The notes below the pieces were generated by a model. The model searched no databases. It was not told the origin of the DNA and saw only the letters and a program-made list of their open reading frames with translations. Below are positions 1 through 6,552 of a stretch of 7,891 nt of DNA, one piece after another. Numbering within the stretch: the first letter of the stretch is position 1; each line of letters begins with the position of its first letter. The stretch lies in contig CAZOPR010000020.1 in NCBI GenBank assembly GCA_964581895.1, positions 1 to 7,891 on the forward strand, given 5' to 3'. Made by a program: the position numbers and the translations under genes. The stretch is from Exilispira sp964581895. Its GTDB lineage: Bacteria; Spirochaetota; JAAYUW01.

Positions 1-1
1 C

Positions 2-475
2 GCGTTCGGTGACTCAAACAAAACCGCTGAACAGGCCGGACGTAATTTCGGCCGGGCATGGGCGTCCGGGGTGCGGCAAAGCTCGAACGTCGTAAAAGGA
101 GCGGTGACGGATACCATGGGAGGAGTCAAGCCTCTCCTCAACCGATCGGACGCGAAGGAAGGACCGCTCTCGGACATCTCTTCCCGAGGAAGGGCTTTTG
201 TCCGCACCTGGGCGGGCGGTGTGGAAGATGAATCGCGATCGAACCAGGTTGTGCGGAAATTTGTAGATATACAGGCGAAACCCATAAAGGGCACGTCGCC
301 GGTTATCCAGAGCATGGCCGCGGCGAATAACCGGACCATCTCCATCAACCCCAGGCAACTCATCAACCTGACGTTGAACGGCTCTTCGAAGCCGATGTCG
401 ATCGACGAGTTCGCGCGCATGCTGTCACAGGTACTGTTCCGCGAGCTCAACAGCCTGGAGGCCCACGGTGGCTAA
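2..475 (+). CDS. Tail tape measure protein, C-terminal end (partial, start outside window)
   Basis: The frame is open at the left edge and codes for 157 residues before a TAA, so only the C-terminus is seen. The segment around bases 137-225 reads SDAKEGPLSDISSRGRAF, then a W-A-x-G-V. This matches a motif common near the end of phage tape measure proteins (a PHSPAKEGPLSDL-type stretch, a G-R helix, then A-x-GI). Tape measure proteins set tail length inside the tube and are ejected with the DNA. A short amphipathic helix (SIDEFARMLSQVLFRELNSLEA) ends the protein. A GTG at 71 could be read as a start, but the coding pattern clearly continues upstream of it, so it is probably internal. The next gene overlaps the end by 8 bases. 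The position immediately before the baseplate genes fits the usual myovirus order. Function is inferred from motif and context; the hydrophobic core of the protein is not in view. Confidence 0.8.
   Translation, partial: AFGDSNKTAEQAGRNFGRAWASGVRQSSNVVKGAVTDTMGGVKPLLNRSDAKEGPLSDISSRGRAFVRTWAGGVEDESRSNQVVRKFVDIQAKPIKGTSPVIQSMAAANNRTISINPRQLINLTLNGSSKPMSIDEFARMLSQVLFRELNSLEAHGG
38..223 (+). repeat. Two copies of a 12-residue GRxFxRxWAxGV motif in the tape measure tail
   Basis: Bases 38-73 encode GRNFGRAWASGV and bases 188-223 encode GRAFVRTWAGGV. Eight of twelve residues are identical while the DNA has diverged, so this is a protein-level repeat. The second copy lies in the position of the conserved G...A.GI motif that follows the AKEGPLSDL stretch of tape measure proteins. 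The earlier copy suggests that this helix is repeated in the unseen upstream part as well. Confidence 0.6.
457..461 (+). promoter_or_regulatory. Ribosome binding site GGAGG fixing the GTG start at 468
   Basis: GGAGG lies six bases ahead of the GTG at 468, inside the end of the tape measure gene. No ATG in the same frame lies nearby, and the frame gives MANPLAAITDLL. The GTG start is therefore well supported. Confidence 0.65.
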
Positions 476-977
476 TCCCCTGGCGGCGATAACCGACCTT
501 CTTACCTTCAACGGCGGACAAAGCGCTCACCTGTTTTCGTCGGACGTGTATCCGCTCAAAATCGGGGACTACCAGTTTCCGGTGGAATGCCTCATCCAGG
601 TGCGGGCGGGCAAGAACATCGTCATAACCGAAGTGCCCGGCGGGAACGGCACCGTCAAGGAGCTCGTCGGGTTTCCGGATTACGAGGTTTCCATTTCCGG
701 AGTATTGATCGCCAAGCACAACCGGGAGCTCTTGGCCGAAATCAAGAACCTGGTCGCGCTCTGGAACAATGAAAAAAGCCTGCCTATAATCTGCAAATAC
801 ACCGAGGTGTTCGGAATCAAACGCGTCGCGCTGAGAGACTTCTCGCCGACGGTGCGGCAGGGATTCGAGAGCATACTCTGGTTTACGATCGACGCGATAT
901 CCGACAACGAAATCGATCTCAAGACCGAGATCAAGCAGAACATGCGATCCAAACTCAGGAAGCTGATCGGTATATGA
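468..977 (+). CDS. Small tail/baseplate protein, DUF6046-like (tentative)
   Basis: This encodes 169 residues starting at a GTG with a GGAGG six bases upstream. The protein has an alternating strand pattern (YPLKIGDYQFPVECLIQV, then NIVITEVPGGNGTVKELVGFPDYEVSISGVLI), a helical segment (ELLAEIKNLVALW), further strands, and a basic C-terminus (KQNMRSKLRKLIGI). The phrase 'KELVGFPDYEVSISGVLI' resembles the DUF6046 family and, more loosely, small proteins of contractile tails that sit between the tape measure and the LysM protein. I infer a tail-tube terminator or baseplate-hub connecting role from this position only. It overlaps the tape measure gene by 8 bases and the next gene by 4 (ATGA). No membrane segment or signal peptide is visible. 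The family assignment is from memory of sequence character and is unverified; the reading frame itself is solid. Confidence 0.7.
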   Translation: MANPLAAITDLLTFNGGQSAHLFSSDVYPLKIGDYQFPVECLIQVRAGKNIVITEVPGGNGTVKELVGFPDYEVSISGVLIAKHNRELLAEIKNLVALWNNEKSLPIICKYTEVFGIKRVALRDFSPTVRQGFESILWFTIDAISDNEIDLKTEIKQNMRSKLRKLIGI

Positions 978-1366
978 AACGCTATACGACACGGCATGGG
1001 GACACGATATACCGCCTCGCGGTCAAATTCTATTACCGCTGGGACCTGTGGCCGCTCCTGTATTATCCGAATCAGGAAACCCTGGGTGCGGACCCATTCG
1101 TCCTTTCGCCCGGCCTCCGAATCGCTGTGACGAAGCCGCTCCTTACCGATGTGCTGCATGAGGCCGCGGCGGGCGATACCAGCTATGCTCTTGCAGAACG
1201 ATATTACGGGACCTGGTGGTTCTACCGCCTGATAGATCAGGCCGCCGGATGGCCCGCGGTATTGAAACCGGGCGAGCGTTACCGGGTTCCGGCGCTGTGC
1301 TCGCAGATGGAATATGACGCGGCCGACGAACTCAGGAGATCGCTGCATGTTGAGTTTGATCAGTAA
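974..1366 (+). CDS. Baseplate protein with two LysM-like repeats (gpX / gp53 type)
   Basis: This encodes 130 residues; its start overlaps the previous stop as ATGA, and an AGGAAG lies 11 bases upstream. Residues 4-54 (RHGDTIYRLAVKFY...LLYYPN...LSPGLRIAV) and 61-107 (AAAGDTSYALAERYYG...RLID...LKPGERYRVP) are two divergent copies of a LysM fold. Each shows the hallmark GDT, a tyrosine-rich helix and the L-x-PG-x-x-(I/Y)-x-V ending. LysM proteins occur in P2 (gpX), Mu-like and XkdP-type contractile tails. There they link hub and wedge rather than bind cell-wall glycan, although peptidoglycan contact is possible. There is no signal peptide, which fits a particle component. The C-terminus is charged. 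The next gene starts 20 bases before this one ends. The LysM calls rest on visible motifs; the exact structural role is inferred. Confidence 0.8.
   Translation: MKRYTTRHGDTIYRLAVKFYYRWDLWPLLYYPNQETLGADPFVLSPGLRIAVTKPLLTDVLHEAAAGDTSYALAERYYGTWWFYRLIDQAAGWPAVLKPGERYRVPALCSQMEYDAADELRRSLHVEFDQ
1334..1338 (+). promoter_or_regulatory. Ribosome binding site AGGAG selecting the ATG at 1347
   Basis: AGGAG sits eight bases before the ATG at 1347, inside the LysM gene. An in-frame ATG at 1314 would lengthen the hub protein by 11 residues and has no comparable site, so 1347 is preferred. Confidence 0.6.
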
Positions 1367-2312
1367 ATGCACCGTCGAATCGATGGAGATCCCGCGCATC
1401 GCCGAGGCGCGGATCGTCTCCGACCGCACCGCGTCGACCGACACGGCGACGATCGTTTTCCCTAAGCTCAAGGCGCGGCCGTCCGATTTCTCGGAGGGGC
1501 AGCGTATCGAGCTCTATCTCGGCTATTCGAAGTATGGGCTTTTCTCCGAGTTTTCCGGCGTCATCGGCGGCGTCTCTCCAACCGTTCCGATCGAGCTCGT
1601 CTGCTATGACAATTTCCACCTGCTCCGGCGGAAAACGCTGAACAGGTCGTTCTCGAAGATGTCCATCGCGGACATCCTCCGCCAGGTGGTACCGGACTTC
1701 CCGATCGTATGTGATGAAACCCCGAAGGTTACGGCGCACTGTCCGGGCCAGACCCCGCGCTGGTTCATCATGCAGCTGGCGACCAAGTACGGATTCAACG
1801 CCTTCTTCCGCGACAGCAAGCTCCATTTCCTGAAACCGGAATCTTCACTTCTCGACGACGGTGGCGAGCCACCCGTCTTTGTCGAGAACGAAACGATTAT
1901 CGAGGACCACCTGGTGTATCGCACGGCCGAGACCGTGACCAAGGTGGTGGTGATCTCCGAAAGCGAATACGGGTATATCGCCCGCGCCGAATACGGCGCG
2001 AAGAGCACCAACGTAAGAACGGTTCAGCGCGAGGGCCTCGGCTACGCCGATGCGTACAAGTACGCGAAGCAGCTCTATGAGGAGCTGAATTATGAAGGGT
2101 TTACCGGTCACTTCATCACGCTGGGCTACCCGTACGTGCGCCATGGAATGAGGTGCGCGATCGAATCCGCCACCGATGGGAAATCGGGAGTGTACAGAAT
2201 CGAGAAAGCGGAAACATCGTTCGGGACAGGAGGATTCCGACGCGCAATATACCTCGGGAAAAGAACCGGAACGTGGCAGGCGAAAGGACAGCGCAAGAGG
2301 ATATCCGAATGA
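1347..2312 (+). CDS. Baseplate hub protein (phage late control gpD / Mu gp44 / gp27-like)
   Basis: This encodes 321 residues from the ATG at 1347. Residues 50-75 (EGQRIELYLGYSKYGLFSEFSGVIGGV) match the hub barrel pattern in which a 'G-D/Q-x-(I/V)-x-(I/L)-x-x-GY' strand is followed by 'eF.G.I..v'. Next come LVCYDNFHLLRRK and a helical stretch with MSIADILRQVVPDFPI, the usual insertion in gpD/XkdQ-like proteins. A later R-W-F-I-M-Q-L-A-x-K-Y-G-F-N-A-F-F segment corresponds to the second hub domain. The C-terminus is basic (KRTGTWQAKGQRKRISE). Hub proteins form a trimeric ring that joins the tube to the spike, and share their fold with T4 gp27 and the VgrG N-terminus. It is followed by the spike gene with a 4-base ATGA overlap, the expected order. 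No lysozyme domain is present. Assignment is from motifs plus gene order. Confidence 0.8.
   Translation: MLSLISKCTVESMEIPRIAEARIVSDRTASTDTATIVFPKLKARPSDFSEGQRIELYLGYSKYGLFSEFSGVIGGVSPTVPIELVCYDNFHLLRRKTLNRSFSKMSIADILRQVVPDFPIVCDETPKVTAHCPGQTPRWFIMQLATKYGFNAFFRDSKLHFLKPESSLLDDGGEPPVFVENETIIEDHLVYRTAETVTKVVVISESEYGYIARAEYGAKSTNVRTVQREGLGYADAYKYAKQLYEELNYEGFTGHFITLGYPYVRHGMRCAIESATDGKSGVYRIEKAETSFGTGGFRRAIYLGKRTGTWQAKGQRKRISE
2295..2300 (+). promoter_or_regulatory. Ribosome binding site AAGAGG selecting the ATG at 2309
   Basis: AAGAGG lies eight bases before the ATG at 2309, within the end of the hub gene. The same frame is open back to 2153, but that would add 52 arginine-rich residues overlapping the hub gene, which look like out-of-frame translation. 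The short form is preferred. Confidence 0.6.
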
Positions 2313-2881
2313 ACAGCCCGATCGAAATGATAGCCGAGATGGTGCAGAAGGTTGATCCGATCCATCACCTGGCATTCGGCAGGATCAAGGCCGGAAGCGT
2401 GGATGAAACCAAAGGACTCTGTATCGTGGTGCCGGACGATGGCAGCCCGGACATGCGGAACGTACGGATGCAATCGATGTTCAACCCGACGGTGCTCGTC
2501 ATACCCGACGACAACAGCAAGGTGCTCTGCGGTTTCGGTGACAACCAGCGATCGAAAGCGGTTATTCTCAGTGTTGAGAAAATACGGAAGATACGCTGGC
2601 TTACCAGTCCCGCTGGAACCATGAGCATCGAGGCGTCAGATACGGGTATCAAGATCGAGCTCGGCGCGGGAAAGGTCGAGCTCACGTCGCAGGGAACCGC
2701 GCTGGGCGACGGCACCGAGCCTATGGTGCTGGGGAATCAGCTCCAGGCGTGGGGGCAATCCGTGGATCTCGCGATCGCGACAATCGTCGCCTGGGGAGCG
2801 ACGGTAACGCCGCCGCTTTCGGGGGTCGTAGTGCCGGCGTTTACGCCGGCTATTCTGTCACAGGTGAATAAGGTGTCATGA
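2309..2881 (+). CDS. Baseplate central spike protein (gpV / Mu gp45-like)
   Basis: This encodes 190 residues, starting in an ATGA overlap with the hub gene. Residues 20-90 form an OB-fold-like set of strands (HLAFGRIKAG...KGLCIVVPDDG...NVRMQSMFNPTVLVIPDDNSKVLCGFGDN...AVILSV), as in gpV and gp45-type spikes. Residues 100-130 (SPAGTMSIEASDTGIKIELGAGKVELTSQG) have the alternating strand and glycine pattern of the trimeric beta-helix needle. The 'GDGTEPMVLGNQLQAW' stretch at 133-148 recurs near the C-terminus of many such proteins. The role is to cap the tube and puncture the outer membrane or cell surface as a trimer. No H-x-H metal-binding tip is visible, and the C-terminus is unusually hydrophobic (IATIVAWGATVTPPLSGVVV), so a separate tip protein or a different tip is possible. 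The fold is inferred from pattern, not aligned. Confidence 0.75.
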   Translation: MNSPIEMIAEMVQKVDPIHHLAFGRIKAGSVDETKGLCIVVPDDGSPDMRNVRMQSMFNPTVLVIPDDNSKVLCGFGDNQRSKAVILSVEKIRKIRWLTSPAGTMSIEASDTGIKIELGAGKVELTSQGTALGDGTEPMVLGNQLQAWGQSVDLAIATIVAWGATVTPPLSGVVVPAFTPAILSQVNKVS

Positions 2882-3258
2882 GCGATTTCAGGGCTATTCT
2901 CGGCGCCGATCTTACTGAAGATGAAAACGGCGACCTGGTCATCGATGCCGGCCGCGGCGATTTCGCGGGGGTGGAAGGCATCGATTGTTTTCTCGCCGAT
3001 TTGCGCACCATTCTCAACACGCCACCGGCCGGCCTGATCGACGCGCCGTATGAGGGCGGGCTTTTCAGCCGCGAGGCGCCCATGGATGAGCTGGCCGTCA
3101 TGGAGCAGCGTCGGCGATACGAGGAGCTCCTCGCGAGCGAGCCGCGCATCAAGCAGGCGAGCATCAAGATTGAGGCATCCCTGCGGGACGGTATCCCGGT
3201 TTTCTCCGCTTCGTTCGAGACAATCACCGACCAGGTGGTTGAGAATTTTGTACTGTGA
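2878..3258 (+). CDS. Baseplate wedge protein, gp25 / GPW / Mu gp46-like
   Basis: This encodes 126 residues; the ATG overlaps the previous TGA as ATGA and the best upstream site (AAGGTG) is very close, so coupling with the spike gene probably drives initiation. Residues 18-50 (GDLVIDAGRGDFAGVEGIDCFLADLRTILNTPP) follow the gp25/gp46 pattern of a short strand, then a helix ending in an L-x-T turn. An E-P-R triplet at 88-90 (ASEPRIKQASIKIE) matches the conserved EPR motif of gp25 and TssE proteins, which is needed for wedge assembly in contractile systems. Length agrees with T4 gp25 (about 130 residues). The strand-rich C-terminus (IPVFSASFETITDQVVENFVL) also fits. It precedes baseplate J by six bases, the standard arrangement. 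Confidence 0.85.
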   Translation: MSDFRAILGADLTEDENGDLVIDAGRGDFAGVEGIDCFLADLRTILNTPPAGLIDAPYEGGLFSREAPMDELAVMEQRRRYEELLASEPRIKQASIKIEASLRDGIPVFSASFETITDQVVENFVL

Positions 3259-3264
3259 GGGAAC

Positions 3265-4398
3265 ATGAACTTCAACGTATCATTCGATGAAGTACAGGCT
3301 AAAATCATCCAAGAGATAGTCGGCGACGACAAACTCAAATCGTTAAAATCGAAGGACCTCACGAATCTGAATCCCCCCTCGAAGTGGCTGCGCATCGTCA
3401 ACGCGGTCGCCAGGGTATTAGTGCATTTCATTTCAGATATCCTGGGAAACATCTACGATTCCATTTTCCCACAGACCGCCGATCGATACGCTCTGGCCAG
3501 GCATCTCGCCGAAGAGGGGCTGAGCCTGAAGTCCGCCACCAAGGCGGAGGGGCCGGTCTGGATCGGGTCATCGACAAAGCCCACCAAACGAATCGATATT
3601 CCGCAGGGAGCACTCCCGCGGACGGCCGGGGACAACGGGCTGGTCTTCGAGCTCATCGAAGGCGGCTATATCGACCAGGACACTCCTCAGGATGCCAATG
3701 GGAACTACACGATCGCACTCATTATGCGGGCGCTCGACACGGGCGCCGCGTACAATGTACCCGCGCACTCCGTGACCGAACTCGAGTCCAGTCTTGACGG
3801 TATCGATGTTATCGACAATCCATCGCAGATCGGCGGTGGCGCGGACGATGAGTCGATAGAATCGGCTCGTCAGCGCATGCTGGACGCGAAAAAAGTTCTC
3901 AGTCGCGGCACCATGAGCTGGTTCAAGTCCGAGACGGAATCGATAGAGGGCGTGCACCAGGCTATCATTGTGCCCCGATACGCCGGCCGCGGTACCGTCG
4001 GTATTCTCGTCGTCGGCGAAGGTGGGCCGGCGCCGGATTCGGTGCTTGCCGCCGTCAGCGATTACTTCAATACCGAGGAGCAGGATCCCGCGGGAGCGTA
4101 CCATGTCGTGGTGGATCGCCCGGTGAACTTCGCCCAGGACTATACCATAAAGGTCTGGTACAGTTCCATAACGGGCCCGCCGTCCGACGATGATCTCAAC
4201 GCGGTGCTCGCCGATTATCTCGCGGGATTGTCACCGGGACAGGACCAGGTGCTCTCCGTCATCGAATCGAGGCTGATCGCGTTCGGCATGAAAGACGCGC
4301 GGGTGATCAGTCCGTCGAGCAACGTGGTGGTGCCCGAATCGATGATATCGGTGCCCGGTACGGTCTCCTGGATAAAGGAGGTCTGGGCCGATGGATAG
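3265..4398 (+). CDS. Baseplate J family protein (Mu gp47-like)
   Basis: This encodes 377 residues starting at an ATG six bases after the gp25-like stop, with a GAGGGA just upstream. The N-terminal helices (to about residue 90, with R-Y-A-L-A-R-H-L-A near the end) lead into the strand-rich core. There, 'GPVWIGSS' at 96-103 and 'IDIPQGALPRTAGDNGLVFEL' around 110-130 follow the baseplate J pattern 'G-x-V...IPaGt...t.dG..F'. 'GGGADDESIESARQRMLDA' around 190-208 is the conserved G-x-D-x-E-s-x-e-x-x-R-x-R segment of the family. The C-terminus contains ADYLAGLSPGQDQVLSVIESRLI, the usual helix that follows the gp6/J ring domain. The protein forms the wedge dimer that surrounds the hub and triggers sheath contraction. 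Length agrees with Mu gp47 and P2 gpJ relatives. It overlaps the next gene by eight bases. Confidence 0.92.
   Translation: MNFNVSFDEVQAKIIQEIVGDDKLKSLKSKDLTNLNPPSKWLRIVNAVARVLVHFISDILGNIYDSIFPQTADRYALARHLAEEGLSLKSATKAEGPVWIGSSTKPTKRIDIPQGALPRTAGDNGLVFELIEGGYIDQDTPQDANGNYTIALIMRALDTGAAYNVPAHSVTELESSLDGIDVIDNPSQIGGGADDESIESARQRMLDAKKVLSRGTMSWFKSETESIEGVHQAIIVPRYAGRGTVGILVVGEGGPAPDSVLAAVSDYFNTEEQDPAGAYHVVVDRPVNFAQDYTIKVWYSSITGPPSDDDLNAVLADYLAGLSPGQDQVLSVIESRLIAFGMKDARVISPSSNVVVPESMISVPGTVSWIKEVWADG
4374..4382 (+). promoter_or_regulatory. Near-perfect ribosome binding site AAAGGAGGT for tail protein I
   Basis: AAAGGAGGT ends eight bases before the ATG at 4391 and lies inside the last codons of the baseplate J gene. 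It is the closest match to the anti-Shine-Dalgarno consensus in the window, which suggests strong independent initiation of the tail protein I gene as well as coupling. Confidence 0.7.
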
Positions 4399-4975
4399 GT
4401 TTGCTTACGATTTCGGGACATGGGTCTGGCAGCACCTTCATCCCCTCGTGATCAGGCTCGGGATGTCATCAGTGTGGGCCCGGTTTTTAACGGCCCTCCT
4501 GAAGCCGGTCGAGGCGATCCTGATTCCGATCGCAAACTACCTCTACGATCAGCGCTTCCTGTTGTCGAGCTCGGGTGACGCGCTCGATCGACATGGAGCG
4601 ATGTATGACCTGGTCAAGAAGGCCGATGAAAGCAGTCGCGAGTTCCTGGACCGCATCCTGTTATGGAAGATCATCCTGGCACGAGGAGGGACCATCCAAG
4701 GTATCAAAAGCATCATTCAGCTCTTCATCAGCGTGGAAGCGGAGATTATTCAGGAATACTACATGACGAATGTATTTACGATCGGGGTGACCCCCATCGG
4801 AACGGGAAAATCAGTGTCGAGCGATTATCTGGTATTTGTGTTCAGGATCATTCTGCCTGATCTGTCCGATCGGACCATCGATCACGCCTTCATTAAAGCG
4901 AAGATCGACGAATTCAGTCCTCACAACGAGTATATCATTATCGAGACCCGCCCCGGCGGATATTACGCATGGTAG
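4391..4975 (+). CDS. Tail protein I (P2 gpI / Mu gp48, DUF2313-like)
   Basis: This encodes 194 residues from an ATG with a near-consensus ribosome binding site; it overlaps the J gene by eight bases. The N-terminal half is helical and moderately hydrophobic (WLHP-like start, then ARFLTALLKPVEAILIPIANYLY). The segment at 63-112 (DALDRHGAMYDLVKKADESSREFLDRILLWKIILARGGTIQGIKSIIQLF) has the family pattern: a short 'L-x-x-x-G' unit, an R-x-x-I/L helix, then 'G-T-x-x-G-I-x-x-x-I'. The C-terminal half is strand-rich. In P2 and Mu, this protein joins the wedge to the tail fibres. Its place between baseplate J and the fibre gene is the standard one and carries much of the assignment, because family members are quite divergent. 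It ends at a TAG that overlaps the ribosome binding site of the fibre gene. Confidence 0.8.
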   Translation: MDRFAYDFGTWVWQHLHPLVIRLGMSSVWARFLTALLKPVEAILIPIANYLYDQRFLLSSSGDALDRHGAMYDLVKKADESSREFLDRILLWKIILARGGTIQGIKSIIQLFISVEAEIIQEYYMTNVFTIGVTPIGTGKSVSSDYLVFVFRIILPDLSDRTIDHAFIKAKIDEFSPHNEYIIIETRPGGYYAW

Positions 4976-4984
4976 GAGTTACGT

Positions 4985-6538
4985 ATGTACGACCAGGATT
5001 ATAACGGTATCTCCGGTATAAACTATCCGGAAAATGGCGAGATCCTCTACCAGGATGATTTCGAAGAGGAACAGTCCGGGATCGGCGCCGAAATTCTTTC
5101 ACGCGAAAACGATTTTTTCACGCGGGGCATTATTGAAGGATTCGATGTCACGGTCTCGGCGACGACCGGGTGTGTGGATATCGCGACCGGCCGCGGCCGA
5201 GACATGCTCGGGCGACGGATATCACATGCCGGGGTTACAGCGTTCCCGCTGCCCGATTTGCAAACCGTGAAGCTCGTCGTACGCCATGTATGGACCTACG
5301 AGGAGTACATACCGGACGGATCGGCCGCTACAAAAACGAGGAGAAGGCACTCGGCTGAGATCGCGTATATCGCGGACGGCGCCGATCCAACCGATCGCGA
5401 ACGGCCGCTCTTCCGCGTCCAGCGGTCCGGAGCCTCGATATCGGTACTCGCGGACCTCAGATCCTATTCGGTGCTTCGCGGCAATGTGCTGACCGGACTC
5501 GATGCGCGTTACCTCGATTCCCTCGGTCACGAGAACCTGGTCTACAATCCTCACCAGCAGTACATCCTCTGCGACACGCCCGGCAATCCCGACGGCTATA
5601 TATTCTCTTGCGACGGCACGGCACCGGCGATCGTTGAGGACGGGGACGGATCGGTGCGCATCACCGTGCCCTCCGACGCGACGATGATGACGTATAGCCA
5701 GAAGGTCGATGAAGTGCCGGGACTCCTCGCGCGCCTGCGCGGGAAACAGGTGTCGTTCCGCGTCGTGCTCAAAACGGCCGCCGCCGGCGTCGAGGTCGTC
5801 GTCGATGACGGCGTAGGGACCACCGTGCAGGCTGTTGCCGGGACCGGGAGCGAGGAGATTATCACCATCACCCGGTCGATCGACGCGACCGCGACCATTG
5901 TCAAGATCATGGTGCGCAAAGCTTCCGCGGGCGGCACCATCAACATCTACCGCATAGAGGGCAACGTGGGGTTCCGTGCGGTGCCGGGGCTGCCCTGCAT
6001 CGTGAAATCCATTATAGGTGAGTACCGGAGCCTGCCGCGCGCGAAGGTCCCGGTGGGCCAGTTGCATCGCAACGGGGCATCGCTCAGCACGACGACGTAT
6101 TCCCGGCTCTTTTCGGTGATCAAGTATGAGTACGGGGGGAGTGGCGGCAATTTCAATGTGCCTGATTTTCGCGGATGGTTCGAGCGTGGTTGGGCGAATG
6201 GGCAAGCCACCGATCCGGACCGCGCGAGCCGTACCGATCGAGGGGACGGTACGACGGGTGATGCCGTGGGGACGGTGGAGCTTGACGCGCTACAGGGTTT
6301 TTGGCTGGTTGTCGCTAATGAAACGACGAAACACCTGGTCGTACAGGTCCCAAATCAGGGAACTTCTGGTGGTGGTAGCTCAACGAATGTCTCTCTCCCC
6401 GTATGGGCAAAGACTGCTGGAGGTTATGACGCCAGTGTTGGTATTCCGGGCAATGATGGTGTGAATGGGGATATTCGAAAATCCTCCGAATCACGCGCGA
6501 AGAACAAAAACGTCCTCATGACGATCGTTTACGCATAG
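4985..6538 (+). CDS. Tail fibre protein with carbohydrate-binding-like middle and collar-type tip
   Basis: This encodes 517 residues; AGGAG ends six bases before the ATG. Residues 1-175 are a strand-rich particle-attachment region (GIIEGFDVTVSATTGCVDIATG...). Residues 183-328 begin with ENLVYNPH and NPDGYIFS and continue through LLARLRGKQVSFRVVLK, VEVVVDDG and ATIVKIMVRK. This is the layout of jelly-roll carbohydrate-binding-like domains in fibres. Residues 353-403 match the phage tail collar domain: VPVGQLHRNG, then YSRLFSVIKYEYGG, then NFNVPDFRGWFERGWANG. Residues 410-437 keep the 'D-P-D-R...GD-A-V-G' run. The C-terminus (ESRAKNKNVLMTIVYA) matches the E-x-R-x-K/R-N ending of such fibres. 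The protein probably forms trimers that bind a surface sugar. The tip differs from the family: QGFWL replaces the usual QGHWH-type histidines, and GC content falls over residues 439-499. A chaperone gene follows directly. Confidence 0.85.
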   Translation: MYDQDYNGISGINYPENGEILYQDDFEEEQSGIGAEILSRENDFFTRGIIEGFDVTVSATTGCVDIATGRGRDMLGRRISHAGVTAFPLPDLQTVKLVVRHVWTYEEYIPDGSAATKTRRRHSAEIAYIADGADPTDRERPLFRVQRSGASISVLADLRSYSVLRGNVLTGLDARYLDSLGHENLVYNPHQQYILCDTPGNPDGYIFSCDGTAPAIVEDGDGSVRITVPSDATMMTYSQKVDEVPGLLARLRGKQVSFRVVLKTAAAGVEVVVDDGVGTTVQAVAGTGSEEIITITRSIDATATIVKIMVRKASAGGTINIYRIEGNVGFRAVPGLPCIVKSIIGEYRSLPRAKVPVGQLHRNGASLSTTTYSRLFSVIKYEYGGSGGNFNVPDFRGWFERGWANGQATDPDRASRTDRGDGTTGDAVGTVELDALQGFWLVVANETTKHLVVQVPNQGTSGGGSSTNVSLPVWAKTAGGYDASVGIPGNDGVNGDIRKSSESRAKNKNVLMTIVYA

Positions 6539-6540
6539 AT

Positions 6541-6547
6541 AGGAGGT
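6541..6547 (+). promoter_or_regulatory. Ribosome binding site AGGAGGT for the fibre chaperone gene
   Basis: AGGAGGT lies between the fibre stop and the ATG at 6553, with five bases of spacing. It supports 6553 as the start and strong expression of the chaperone relative to the fibre. Confidence 0.65.
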
Positions 6548-6552
6548 ACACG

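Noticed and set aside
680..1471. A 263-codon minus-strand frame across the small tail protein, the LysM gene and the hub start
   Set aside because: It is antisense to three well-supported, tightly coupled genes, has no good ribosome binding site that I can see, and no domain.
2153..2308. A 52-codon N-terminal extension of the spike protein
   Set aside because: It overlaps the hub gene, is arginine-rich like an out-of-frame translation, and the ATG at 2309 has a good ribosome binding site and an ATGA coupling signal.
5222..6205. A 327-codon open frame on the minus strand inside the fibre gene
   Set aside because: It is fully antisense to a gene with clear collar-domain motifs. GC-rich codon bias commonly leaves the opposite frame open, and its product is rich in Arg and His with no recognisable motif.
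6200..6538. Diversity-generating retroelement variable region at the fibre C-terminus
   Set aside because: The tip is of collar type and not of the C-type lectin type. No reverse transcriptase or matching template repeat is visible in the window, and the substitutions do not look like changes at adenines.
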